Source of the DNA: Archangium gephyra
GTDB lineage: Bacteria; Myxococcota; Myxococcia; Myxococcales; Myxococcaceae
NCBI RefSeq assembly: GCF_001027285.1
Contig: NZ_CP011509.1
Coordinates: forward strand, 11,060,501-11,124,500
Reading direction: 5' to 3'
Length of the DNA: 64,000 bases
A program made the translations under genes and the position numbers. Numbering within the stretch: position 1 is the first letter of the stretch; each line of letters starts with the position of its first letter. Below are positions 33,115 through 41,383 of this stretch, in pieces. The notes beneath the pieces are model-generated. The model ran no database searches. It saw nothing but the letters and a program-made list of their open reading frames with translations, and had not been told where the DNA came from.

Positions 33115-33153
33115 GATACCCTCACCCCGTCCCTCTCCCGAAGGGAGAGGGGA
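33115..33153 (-). repeat. REP-like palindromic element, copy 3
   Basis: GATACCCTCACCCCGTCC, CTCTCCC, GAAG, GGAGAGG. It lies between the convergent ends of the DUF4230 and TPR genes. Confidence 0.85.
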
Positions 33154-33172
33154 TGTGTCCGCGGGGATGGGT

Positions 33173-34420
33173 TTACAGTGCGGTGAGGGTGCCGCCCTCG
33201 AGGCGGAAGAGGCCGGGGATTCCATCCGGCGCACCGCCCAGCCGGGCCAGCGCCTCGCACGCGGGCACGTCCGACTCGCGGCACACCAGCGTGAACTCCC
33301 GCCAGCCCAGGTGTACGCGCAACGGCACCTCTCCCGCGTGCAGCACCAGGCGTCCGCGCTGCTCCGCCGTGAGCAGCCTCGCCCCGTCGTACCCATCCCC
33401 GCCCGCGACCGCCCACAGGCCACTGAAGGTCTCCGCCAGCACCACCTGCCCCTCGTCCAGCACCACCGGCCTCACCGGCGCGGGGTGCGCCTCCAGGTTG
33501 CGCCAGGCCAGCGCGTCCACCGCCTCCGCGGACAGCCCCGCCGGCTCCAGCGAGTCCCCGGGCAGGTAGTGCACGAACTCCGCGTCCTCCAGCACGTAGA
33601 ACACCGCGAGCCCCGCGGGCCCCGGCCGGTGCAGCGCCCCCGCGGCCTGGGTCTCGAAGCCGCCGGGCCGCAGCACCGGACGCAACCGCGTCTCCAGCGA
33701 GCCCGTATCCACGGCGAGCCCGGACAGGCTCCGCAGCCGCGTCACCATGCCCCGCACGTACGTGTCCAGGTCCTGCGAGCCGTCGCGGTAGGCCACGTAC
33801 AGCGACGCCACGTCCACCCGCCCCACCTCGCCCGAGGCCAGCTTCACCAGCAGATCCTTCCCCTGCCGCCGGCACGCCACTCCGGCCCGGTGCAGCGCCG
33901 CCAGCAGCGCGGCGGTGAACTCCGGGCGCAACGCCCGCACCTGGGGCGCGGGCGGAGGCGGCACGTCCGCGGCCTCCAGCTCCGCCTCCAGCAGCCGCGC
34001 CTCCTCGTCGAACGGATCCCTCCGCAGCACGTCCGCCACGTACTCCCGCGCCCGGCCGTGCTCACCCCGCCGCAGCGCCAGCACCGCGAGCACCTTCTGG
34101 GCCTCGGGGTCTCCCGGGTTGAGGACGAGCGCCTCGCGCAACACCGCCTCCGCGTCACCCGGCCGCTCCAGCCCGAGCAGCGCCCGCGCCAGCCCCAGCC
34201 GCACCTGCACGTCCTGGGGGAAGTCGCGCCGCAGCACCTCCAGCAGCCGCAGGGCCTCGCGCTCCGCGCCCGCGTTCACCAGCGCGTGCGCCACCGCCAG
34301 GCGCAGCGTGGGCCCCGGCGTGTTCTGGGCCGCGGTGCGCAGCACCTCCAGCTCCGCGTCATTCAGGGGCTCGCCGGCCTCCACCTTGCGGCGGAGGCGC
34401 TCCAGGGAAGTCGGATCCAC
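33173..34420 (-). CDS. TPR-repeat protein with C-terminal DUF1444-like region
   Basis: 415 residues from GTG 34420. The first 155 residues hold about three tetratricopeptide repeats (PTLRLAVAHALVNAGAEREA, VQVRLGLARALLGLERPGDA, PEAQKVLAVLALRRGEHGRA). After a proline linker (PPPPAPQ) the C-terminal 240 residues look like DUF1444, a poorly characterised domain; RPVVLDEGQVVLAETFSGLW and a region near VFYVLEDAEFVHYLPGD support this. It is presumably cytoplasmic and mediates protein contacts. It is followed on the same strand by nothing; upstream are DUF2378 genes. Confidence 0.8.
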   Translation of the reverse strand: MDPTSLERLRRKVEAGEPLNDAELEVLRTAAQNTPGPTLRLAVAHALVNAGAEREALRLLEVLRRDFPQDVQVRLGLARALLGLERPGDAEAVLREALVLNPGDPEAQKVLAVLALRRGEHGRAREYVADVLRRDPFDEEARLLEAELEAADVPPPPAPQVRALRPEFTAALLAALHRAGVACRRQGKDLLVKLASGEVGRVDVASLYVAYRDGSQDLDTYVRGMVTRLRSLSGLAVDTGSLETRLRPVLRPGGFETQAAGALHRPGPAGLAVFYVLEDAEFVHYLPGDSLEPAGLSAEAVDALAWRNLEAHPAPVRPVVLDEGQVVLAETFSGLWAVAGGDGYDGARLLTAEQRGRLVLHAGEVPLRVHLGWREFTLVCRESDVPACEALARLGGAPDGIPGLFRLEGGTLTAL

Positions 34421-34453
34421 GGCGGCAGTCTAGCCATGCGCCGCCCTCGTGGC

Positions 34454-35131
34454 TCACTCCCAGGAGAGCTCGTATTGGCTATCGAGCGCGCCCGTCTGGC
34501 GTCCAACCACCCGCACGTTCCGCGCCCCCGTGCTCTCCACCAGCACCTGCAACACCCCCTCCATGAGGGGAAGCGGCATGAACTCGCGCTCCATGCTCCA
34601 GTGGAAGCACGCCGGGCCCAGCCACCGCGTCACGTGCTTGCCGTAGCTCAACCCCATCCGGAAGCCGGCGGGGGCCCCCTCCAGCACACGCTTCCTGTCA
34701 CTCCCGGCCAGCTTCAGCAACAGCGTGCCCGCATGGGAGCACAGGAAGTTGCTCATCCCCTGCCGGCCCACCAGCCGCAGCGCTTTCACGCTCCCTCCAT
34801 GCCGTGCGGCCAGCGCCTCCAGGCACAGCGACAGCATCTGGAGCCTCCAGCGGACGGGGTAGCGGAAGAACTCCACGGGCTGCTCGTGCCCGCAAATCTC
34901 CAGGCAGCGCCGCACCAGGCCCTCGTCTCCGAGCACGCGGATCGCCTCCAACGTGCCCCGCAGGAAGACACCCCACGCGGTGTCCGAGGGCGTCGCCAAC
35001 GCCACGCGCTGCGCCAGGTCCCGTGCCCAGAAGTCCTCGGGAGGCTCCGCCGCGCTGGACTCCAGGCCCAGGCTCAGCCCCCTGACGATGGGACCTAACT
35101 CCACCGCACCAGGAACGAGGCGTCCGGGCAA
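34454..35131 (-). CDS. DUF2378 / TIGR02265 family protein (myxobacterial paralogous family)
   Basis: 225 residues. It matches this myxobacteria-restricted family: LATPSDTAWGVFLRGTLEAI, LGDEGLVRRCLEICG, VEFFRYPVRWRLQMLSLCLE, FMPLPLMEGVLQVLVE and the typical end LDSQYELSWE. Function is unknown; no catalytic motif is seen. TTG 35131 with GGGAGTGACCC upstream is the likely start, 13 bases after the preceding paralogue, so they are co-transcribed. GTG 35104 is an alternative. Confidence 0.85.
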   Translation of the reverse strand: MPGRLVPGAVELGPIVRGLSLGLESSAAEPPEDFWARDLAQRVALATPSDTAWGVFLRGTLEAIRVLGDEGLVRRCLEICGHEQPVEFFRYPVRWRLQMLSLCLEALAARHGGSVKALRLVGRQGMSNFLCSHAGTLLLKLAGSDRKRVLEGAPAGFRMGLSYGKHVTRWLGPACFHWSMEREFMPLPLMEGVLQVLVESTGARNVRVVGRQTGALDSQYELSWE

Positions 35132-35144
35132 GGGTCACTCCCTT

Positions 35145-36401
35145 TCACTGCCAGGAAATGTCGTACTCACTCTCCAGCATGTCCGTCTGACGCCCCACCA
35201 CCTTCACCTTGCTGGCATTCAACCGCTCGAGCATCGCCACCAGCATGCCCTCGTGGAACGAGGGGGGCATGAAGTCGCGCTTCATGGTGAAGCGGCAGCA
35301 CTGCGGCCCCGTCCACCGCACCGAGCGCTCGCCCGTCATCGACATCCGGTAGGTCAACGGCAGGTTGTTCACCAGCCGCTTGGGCTCGCCGCGCACCAGC
35401 ACCTTCACCGTCCTGCCCGCCTCGGACTCCAGGAAGTCCATGGCCACGCAGTGCCCCATGCGCCACAGGGCCTGCTCCACATCCGTGTGCCGCGTGGCCA
35501 GCTCCGGCATCGCCACCGACAACATCTGCAGGTGCAGCCGGATGGGGTAGTTGAAGAAGTCGAAGAAGCGCGCCTGCCCACAGGCGCTGGCGCTGCGCTT
35601 CTCCAGCGACTCGTCCCCGAGCGCCCGGATGGACTTCAACACGCTCTGCAGGAACAGCCCGCGCGCGATGTCCTCCGAATTCACCAGCGCCATGCGCTGG
35701 CCCCAGAACTGTCCACCGTCCCGGGGGGACACACTCCACGCCATCGCCGCGCTGCTCATTCCCCGCTCACCCCTGGTCTCACTGCCAGCAGAAGTCACAT
35801 TCACTATCGAGCCCCCCGTGGGCCTGCCGCTCACCTTCACCTCCCGCCCGCCCCACATGCTCAGCGACATCTCCATCACCCCTTCGTGGAAGGGGTGGGG
35901 CATGAAGTCGCGCTTCAAGATGAACCGGCCGCTCCGGGCGCCCGTCCACTGCACCTCGTACTGCCCGAAGCTCACCGCCATGCGGTAGGCCATGGGCAAC
36001 GAGTACCCCAGCTGCCGCGGGCTGCGCGGCGTCAACGACAACATCACCTTGCCCGCCCCCACCCGCATGAAGCGGTTGGCCACCAGCCGCCCCAATTGAC
36101 GCAGCGCCTCCTCCGAGTTGCCGAACTCCTCCGCCAGCACCGGCAGCGCCGTGCTCACCATCTGGCAGTGCATCCTCACGGGATAGCTGAAGAAATCCAG
36201 GAACCGCGACTCCCCACACTCCTCCACACACCGCTGCACCAGCGAGCCGTCTCCCACCGTGCGCAGGACCTCCAACGTCCCGTTGAAGAGCATGCCGCGG
36301 ATGGTGTCCTCCGAGGTCGCCAGACACATCCGCCGCTCCAATTCCTGCTCCCACGTGTCTGCCTTTTCCCACCTGGTGCGTGCGCTGCTGGTCACGGCCA
36401 T
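35145..36401 (-). CDS. Two DUF2378 / TIGR02265 copies joined by a G-run frameshift
   Basis: The continuous frame gives 418 residues with two full family copies. Copy one runs from ATG 36401 (EDTIRGMLFNGTLEVLRTVG, FFSYPVRMHCQMVSTALPVL, RDFMPHPFHEGVMEMSL). Its natural end, LDSECDFCWQ plus stop at 35781-35779, exists only in another frame, entered if the six-G run at 35812-35817 had seven Gs. In the actual frame copy one reads through an odd linker (GGSIVNVTSAGSETRGERG) into copy two, which has its own start ATG 35759 with GAGCGGGGA before it and ends MLESEYDISWQ. So these were probably two genes of about 207 and 204 residues. The fusion is either a real one-base deletion, slippage-prone expression or a sequencing error. 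Confidence 0.75.
   Translation of the reverse strand: MAVTSSARTRWEKADTWEQELERRMCLATSEDTIRGMLFNGTLEVLRTVGDGSLVQRCVEECGESRFLDFFSYPVRMHCQMVSTALPVLAEEFGNSEEALRQLGRLVANRFMRVGAGKVMLSLTPRSPRQLGYSLPMAYRMAVSFGQYEVQWTGARSGRFILKRDFMPHPFHEGVMEMSLSMWGGREVKVSGRPTGGSIVNVTSAGSETRGERGMSSAAMAWSVSPRDGGQFWGQRMALVNSEDIARGLFLQSVLKSIRALGDESLEKRSASACGQARFFDFFNYPIRLHLQMLSVAMPELATRHTDVEQALWRMGHCVAMDFLESEAGRTVKVLVRGEPKRLVNNLPLTYRMSMTGERSVRWTGPQCCRFTMKRDFMPPSFHEGMLVAMLERLNASKVKVVGRQTDMLESEYDISWQ
35812..35817 (-). other. Homopolymer site of the probable frameshift between DUF2378 copies
   Basis: Six Gs on the coding strand within codons for PTGG. Adding one G restores PTGG-LDSECDFCWQ-stop, the usual family C-terminus. 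Confidence 0.7.
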
Positions 36402-36707
36402 GTGTGTCCCCCTTGGCAGGAATCAGCCCGGCTGCTGAGGAATGTCTATCCTAATTGTTTCAGGACTTGCTGTCAGTAGGGGGAGTCACGAATGAGCCCT
36501 TTCTCCGAGGGAGAAACGCCCACGCCTCCTCGCCGAGTCCGCTCACGTTGTGGGATTGCACTCGCAGCGCACGATTCATCCATGTCTATGAAAGCTTTCA
36601 GCACTGCAATGCTATTCACGATTACGCTGGGATGGGATTCAAACAGCCCCGCCGGAGAAAGAGCGGGCCGAAGTCCGTGGTGACCCGGTGGGTGGGGTTG
36701 CCCCGAC
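36402..36707. other. Intergenic stretch without a convincing gene
   Basis: Lower GC than its surroundings. It holds the DUF2378 promoter near 36448 and a perfect 7-bp hairpin TTTCTCC-GAG-GGAGAAA at about 36499-36515. A 63-codon frame at 36492-36683 has a good ribosome site (AGGGGGAG) but ordinary-looking noncoding composition; I do not call it. Confidence 0.5.
36448..36476 (-). promoter_or_regulatory. Sigma-70-type promoter for the DUF2378 genes
   Basis: On the minus strand CTGACA and TAGGAT are separated by exactly 17 bases, in an AT-richer patch about 47 bases upstream of the ATG at 36401. Confidence 0.55.
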
Positions 36708-37382
36708 TCAGCGCCCGCTGAAGAGCAGCTGCTCGAAGTCTCCGGGAAGGGAGGCGAAGTCGGAGGTGACCCAGTGGGCGCCGGCCTCGCGCAGGAGCTC
36801 CGCGGGCGTGAGGGTGGTGACACCCACGGCGATCATCCCCGCCGCGCGCGCCGCGTGGATGCCGTGCACCGCGTCCTCGAAGACGACACACGCGGCGGGC
36901 TCCACGCCGAGCGCCCGCGCGGCGGCGAGGAAGAGGTCCGGCGCCGGCTTGCCCCGCGTCACGTCCTCGGCGCCCACCACGTGGGAGAAGAAGGGGCGCA
37001 GCTGGAGTCCGTCGAGCACGAAGGCGCGGTTGGGGCGCGGCCCCGCCGAGGCCACCGCGAGCCGCAGGCCGGCGTCGCGCAACCGCGTGAGCAGCTCGCG
37101 GGCACCGCGCAGGGGCACCAGGTGCGGCCCGTAGAGCGCGCGGTAGTGGGACTCCTTCTGCTCCGCCAGCCGCACCAGCTCCTCGGGAGGCACGGGCCGG
37201 CCGAGCAGCGCGGGGATGATCTCCTCGTTGCGCCAGCCGTTGAACTCCCGCTCGAAGCGCTCCACGGGCACGTCCAGGCCGAGCGAGCGGGACAGGGCCC
37301 CCCACGCCTGGACGTGGAAGCGCAGGTTGTCGACCAGGGTCCCATCCAGGTCGAAGATGACGGCGGCGGGCCCCACGCTCAC
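36708..37382 (-). CDS. HAD-family phosphatase / beta-phosphoglucomutase-like hydrolase
   Basis: 224 residues with all four HAD motifs: I, VIFDLDGTLVDN (nucleophile and acid Asp); II, VASAG; III, lysine in RGKPAPD; IV, VVFEDAVHGIHAARAAG. A helical cap lies between motifs I and II (subfamily I), as in phosphoglycolate phosphatase and beta-phosphoglucomutase. The substrate cannot be decided. GTG 37382 overlaps the upstream DUF2378 stop (GTGA), so the two are translated together. Confidence 0.9.
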   Translation of the reverse strand: MSVGPAAVIFDLDGTLVDNLRFHVQAWGALSRSLGLDVPVERFEREFNGWRNEEIIPALLGRPVPPEELVRLAEQKESHYRALYGPHLVPLRGARELLTRLRDAGLRLAVASAGPRPNRAFVLDGLQLRPFFSHVVGAEDVTRGKPAPDLFLAAARALGVEPAACVVFEDAVHGIHAARAAGMIAVGVTTLTPAELLREAGAHWVTSDFASLPGDFEQLLFSGR

Positions 37383-38005
37383 GCCACCCAGGAGACGTCG
37401 TAGTCACTCTCCAACGTGGAGAGCTGATGGCCGAGCACCCGCGCGCCCCGCGCATGGGCCTTCTCGAGCACGCCCAGCAGCAGTCCTTCCTGGAAGCAGG
37501 CGGGCATGAACTCGCGCCGCATGGTGAGCCGGCAGCTCGTGGGCCCCATCCACACCACCGAGCGCACCCCGAAGCTCACCGAGGCCCGGTACATGGAAGG
37601 CAGGTTGCCCACCATGCGGTTCGTGTCTCCCCCGGCCAGCAGCTGGAGCGCCAGGCCCGCGGTGGAGGACAGGAAACACGCCGCGGCCCCTCGGCCGAGC
37701 TGCCGGAGCGCCTCGGCGATGCCGCCGTAGCGCGTCTCCAGCATCCACGCCGCGGTGAACACCATCCGCAGGTTCGCGCTCACCGGATAGGTGAAGAAGT
37801 CCACGAGCTTCTCCTCCCCGCTCACCCGCTGGCACCGGCGCACCGCCTCCTCGTCCCCCAGGATGCGCACCGCGTCCAGCGTGGCCCGGAGGAACATGCC
37901 GCGCGCCGTGTCTCCGGGCGACGCCATCGCCAGCCGCTGCTGCAAGTCCTCGTCCGAGCCCGGGGGAGCAGGCACCCACCAGCCCCGCTCATCGACCATC
38001 TGCAT
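37379..38005 (-). CDS. DUF2378 / TIGR02265 family protein
   Basis: 208 residues. Family features: MASPGDTARGMFLRATLDAV, ILGDEEAVRRCQRVSGE, VDFFTYPVSANLRMVFTAAW, RREFMPACFQEGLLLGVLE and the end TLESDYDVSWVA. Function is unknown. Its stop codon overlaps the start of the HAD phosphatase gene. A GGGGGGGA stretch before the ATG can serve as ribosome site. Confidence 0.85.
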   Translation of the reverse strand: MQMVDERGWWVPAPPGSDEDLQQRLAMASPGDTARGMFLRATLDAVRILGDEEAVRRCQRVSGEEKLVDFFTYPVSANLRMVFTAAWMLETRYGGIAEALRQLGRGAAACFLSSTAGLALQLLAGGDTNRMVGNLPSMYRASVSFGVRSVVWMGPTSCRLTMRREFMPACFQEGLLLGVLEKAHARGARVLGHQLSTLESDYDVSWVA

Positions 38006-38372
38006 GCATCCCCCCCGCTTGTCGAGGCACCAACCATGTCCACACTGTAACCCTTCCGACTCCCTTCGTCAGGCTCGCCCTCCTGTCTGTCATTGAGTTT
38101 GAAGAAATACATTCCAGGTGTGGTTTTCCAACGCGGAGCCGGGCCACCCTTCCCCTGTTCCTCCAGCGGCCCTGCACGTCCGGCGCCATGGTGGCCCTCG
38201 CGGCCGAGGCAGAGATTGAGGAGACATCGCGCCGCCGAGTGGAGACTTCCTGCGGAGCACCTATGAGGCGGGGGCGGACCTCGCGGGCTGGGATCGGGAG
38301 CGGCTGGAGCGGCCCCTGCTCCGCGCCCGAGGTGCCCACGCGCCCGAGCAGCCCGTCCCCGCGTCGTGACGC
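38006..38372. other. Intergenic stretch without a convincing gene
   Basis: 367 bases between the DUF2378 start and the end of the hybrid kinase gene. A weak promoter-like pair on the minus strand (TTGGAA, 16 bases, TATTTC, about 38131-38104) would serve the DUF2378/HAD pair. Nothing else is recognised. Confidence 0.4.
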
Positions 38373-40433
38373 TCACGCGGGAGGTGGAGTCACCCCGGCC
38401 CCGCCCCCCCCGCCGGCCGCGTGCGGCTCGGACTGGCCGAGGAAGTCGTCCAGCGCGCCCACGTCGATGGGCTTGCGGAACACGGCATCCACCAGCGCGA
38501 GGTTGGCGCGGTTCTGTCCGCGCACGTCCATGCCCGTGACGATGGCCAGCAGCGCCTGCGGTGAGCGCTTGCGCAGCTCGCGCGCCACCTCCCAGCCCGA
38601 CATGTCCGGCATCACCGCGTCCAGCAGGGCGGCGTCGTAACGGCGCTCGTCCCACATCTTCAGCGCCACGTCCCCGCTGTTGGCCACCTTGACGTCGTAG
38701 CCCTCCTCGCCGAGCACCTCCGCCATCATCCGCGCGTTGTCCGGATCGTCGTCCACCACCAGCACCCGGCGCGTCTGCTGGAAGCGCCGCGGGACCGCCG
38801 CCTCCCGGCTCTCCTGCGCCTGCACCGCCGCCTCCGCCTCGGAGCGCGCCAGCGGCAGCCGCACCACGAAGGCCGCCCCGCCCTCGGGCAGGTTCTCCAC
38901 CGTCAGCTCACCGCCCCAGCGCTGCACCTGGGTGCGCGCCACCGCCAGCAGCAGCGAGAGCTGCGGCGCCCCCGCATCGCGGTTGAGCGGATCGAACATG
39001 CGTGTCATGTCCTCCGCCTCGTACGGCGTGCTGGAGTCCGCCACCCGCAGCGTCACCCACCCGTCCGCCTCCCGGCGCGTCTCCACCAGCACCCGCCCGC
39101 CCTCCTCGCTCAGGCGCTCGCGCTCGGCCAGCAGCAGGTTCACCACCAGCTCGCGGAAGAAGCCCGGGTCCGCCCGCACCGCTCCCGGCTCGCCCAACCG
39201 CTGCTCCACCGTCACCGGGTGCTCGCGCCCCTCCAGCTCCGCCCGCGCCATCTCCAGCGCCTCGCGCACCGTCGCGTCCACGTGCACGTCCGACAGCTGC
39301 TCCTCGGTGCGCTGGACGTTGAACTCCTGCAGCCGCGCCACCAGCTCGCCCACCTGCCCCACCGTCTTGTCCAGCGCGTCCAGGTGCTCGGGCTTGAACT
39401 CGCGCCGCAGCAGGGTGATGCGCAGGCGCAGCACGTTGAGGAAGTTGTTGAGCGCGTGCGCCGCGCCACTGGCCAGTTGCCCCAGGGCCTGGGTGCGCGT
39501 GCGCTGCAGCAGCCGGCCCTGCAGCCGCCGCACGGCGTCGTTGGCGCTCATCAGCGCCTTCGTCTTGGTGGCGGCCTCGGTGCGGTCGGTGAAGGTCTGG
39601 ATGACACCGGCCAGCTCGCCCTCCTCCTCCCAGACGGGCGTGGCGCTCATCTCCAGGGTGGCCTCGCCCCCGCCGGGCCGCTCCACCACCATCATCACGC
39701 CGCGCACCGGCCCGCGCTCCTTGAGGGCCCGCATGAAGGGCATGTCCGTCACCTTGAAGGACTCGCCATTGGCCTGGCGCGCACTCACCTGGGAGAGCAC
39801 CACCGACAGGGGCGACTGCGAGCGCGAGCCCACCACGGCCCGCATGGGCACGCCGATGAGCCGGCTCACCGGCGGCGTGGCGAAGGACACCGTGCCGTCC
39901 ACCTCGGCCAGGAGGATGCCCACCTCCACGTGGTGCAGCACCGACTCCATCACCGCCGCCTCGCGGAAGCGCACCTCCTCCGTCCTCAGCACCCGCGCGA
40001 AGGAGGCCTGCGCCGAGGCGTGGGCCTCGCCCACCAGCTCCACGATGAAGGTGGCCACCTCCGGCTCCAGCACCCCGTCGTTGCGCCGGGCGTAGACGTA
40101 GAGGAGCACCTCCTCCAGCGACTTGAACTCGCGCGCCAGGTCCTCCACCTCGAAGCGCTGGTTGTACCGGCGGGCCCCGTGGGAACGCACCACCTCCGGC
40201 CAGAGCGCCAGGGCATCCCTCCCCCGGTCCCTGAGCAGGCGGACGAGCTCGTCGATCAACCGGCGCAGGGGCGCCCGCAGGTTGCGCCCGGAGACGTCCA
40301 GTTCATACGTCTCGGCGCGGATCCGCTTGGACCACAGACGCACCACGCGCTCCGCCTCGTCTTCCAGCAGGTGGAGCACGGCGGCCACCGCATCCACGGG
40401 TGGCGGGGTGTCATGGAGGAAAGGGATGGCCAT
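38373..40433 (-). CDS. Hybrid histidine kinase with eroded ATPase boxes and intact receiver
   Basis: 686 residues. The N-terminal helical region (about 15-150) resembles RsbR-type N-domains. A PAS domain follows (about 160-290). The dimerisation helix has LASGAAHALNNFLNVL (His326), recalling the HxxNN type. The ATPase region (about 415-528) lacks clear boxes: the N box reads VVNLLLAERERL, G1 reads VADSSTPY, and G2 reads LSLLLAVA, so ATP binding is doubtful. The C-terminal receiver (about 556-670) is complete: VVDDDPDN, Asp605 in LLDAVMPD, lysine in FRKPID. It may work as a phospho-receiving scaffold, not an active kinase. GGAGGAACC precedes the ATG at 40433; the open frame further upstream is not homologous. 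Confidence 0.85.
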   Translation of the reverse strand: MAIPFLHDTPPPVDAVAAVLHLLEDEAERVVRLWSKRIRAETYELDVSGRNLRAPLRRLIDELVRLLRDRGRDALALWPEVVRSHGARRYNQRFEVEDLAREFKSLEEVLLYVYARRNDGVLEPEVATFIVELVGEAHASAQASFARVLRTEEVRFREAAVMESVLHHVEVGILLAEVDGTVSFATPPVSRLIGVPMRAVVGSRSQSPLSVVLSQVSARQANGESFKVTDMPFMRALKERGPVRGVMMVVERPGGGEATLEMSATPVWEEEGELAGVIQTFTDRTEAATKTKALMSANDAVRRLQGRLLQRTRTQALGQLASGAAHALNNFLNVLRLRITLLRREFKPEHLDALDKTVGQVGELVARLQEFNVQRTEEQLSDVHVDATVREALEMARAELEGREHPVTVEQRLGEPGAVRADPGFFRELVVNLLLAERERLSEEGGRVLVETRREADGWVTLRVADSSTPYEAEDMTRMFDPLNRDAGAPQLSLLLAVARTQVQRWGGELTVENLPEGGAAFVVRLPLARSEAEAAVQAQESREAAVPRRFQQTRRVLVVDDDPDNARMMAEVLGEEGYDVKVANSGDVALKMWDERRYDAALLDAVMPDMSGWEVARELRKRSPQALLAIVTGMDVRGQNRANLALVDAVFRKPIDVGALDDFLGQSEPHAAGGGGGAGVTPPPA

Positions 40434-40514
40434 GGTTCCTCCGGGAGAGAGTGGGCACGGCGGCCCGGCACGGCCACCCGTGCTTCCAGGCCACACACCA
40501 GGGGAGAGCAACCG

Positions 40515-41318
40515 ATGGCGAGTGACGGCAACGAGCGTGACAAGAATGAATACGAGGCCCTGCCGCTCTCGGACTCCTCCATGGCCCAATTGTTCCGGGG
40601 CGAGCTCAGCCGCTCGGACACCTGGCGTTCGCGCCTGGACAACACCACCAATTGGTCCATGACGACCACCGCCGCCGTCGTCTCCTTCGGCTTCTCCACC
40701 AACGCCATCCACGTCGTCTTCCTGGTGGGCATCGGCATGGTGCTCTCGTTCCTCTTCATCGAGGCGCGCCGCTACCGCTACTACGACTTGTGGATCCGCC
40801 GGGTGCGCCTGCTGGAGGATGGCTACTGGGTGCCCATGCTGCGCCGCGAGCCGGTGGACCCGGACGCCCTGCGCGAGCTGGCCGGCATCATGGAGCGGCC
40901 GCAGATCCAGCTCTCGCTCTTCTCCGCCATCTCCACCCGCCTCAACCGCGCGTACGGCCCCATCCTGCTGGTGCTGACGCTCTCCTGGTTCGTCAAGGCG
41001 TACAGCCACCCGAAGCCGGCGAAGAACCTCACCCAGTTCCTGGACAACGCGCACATCGGGCCCATCCCCGGCGGCTTCGTGGTGGCCTTCTTCTTCCTGA
41101 TGGTGCTCGTCTTCACCTATCTCTTCGTGGCCTCGTTCTTCACCAAGGCCCCGCTGGGAGAGCTGCGCACCCGGCCGCGCGGCCGCCGCTCCGCGATGTG
41201 GGAATCCTTCTACCGGCCCTACGCCACGCTCGCCCCGCGCCGCCGGGGCCGCAGGAGCCCGGCCCGGCCCCCGGAGCCTCCGTCCGAGCCACCCATCCAG
41301 ACTCCACCGACGCATTAG
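40515..41318 (+). CDS. DUF2270 family membrane protein
   Basis: 267 residues with the DUF2270 pattern: GELSRSDTWRSRLDNTTNWS, then two close membrane segments (TTTAAVVSFGFST; AIHVVFLVGIGMVLSFLFIE) followed by ARRYRYYDLWIRRVRLLE. Two more segments follow (GPILLVLTLSWFVKAY; GFVVAFFFLMVLVFTYLFVA), and the tail is Pro/Arg-rich. Function is unknown. GGGGAGAG precedes the ATG. It is divergent from the hybrid kinase. Confidence 0.88.
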   Translation: MASDGNERDKNEYEALPLSDSSMAQLFRGELSRSDTWRSRLDNTTNWSMTTTAAVVSFGFSTNAIHVVFLVGIGMVLSFLFIEARRYRYYDLWIRRVRLLEDGYWVPMLRREPVDPDALRELAGIMERPQIQLSLFSAISTRLNRAYGPILLVLTLSWFVKAYSHPKPAKNLTQFLDNAHIGPIPGGFVVAFFFLMVLVFTYLFVASFFTKAPLGELRTRPRGRRSAMWESFYRPYATLAPRRRGRRSPARPPEPPSEPPIQTPPTH

Positions 41319-41383
41319 CCAGGCTGCGCCCGGCACGTTTTCCTCCTTTCGGGGCCCTGTCTTTTGTGCTTGAAGCGCGAGAC

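Noticed and set aside
36492-36683. A 63-codon gene with a good ribosome site upstream of the DUF2378 promoter
   Set aside because: No family, composition not coding-like, includes a hairpin, and it lies antisense to the DUF2378 promoter region.
38434-41336. A 987-codon version of the hybrid kinase extending upstream to 41336
   Set aside because: The extension overlaps DUF2270 on the other strand and is Gly/Arg/His-rich; a good ribosome site and the domain start support ATG 40433.
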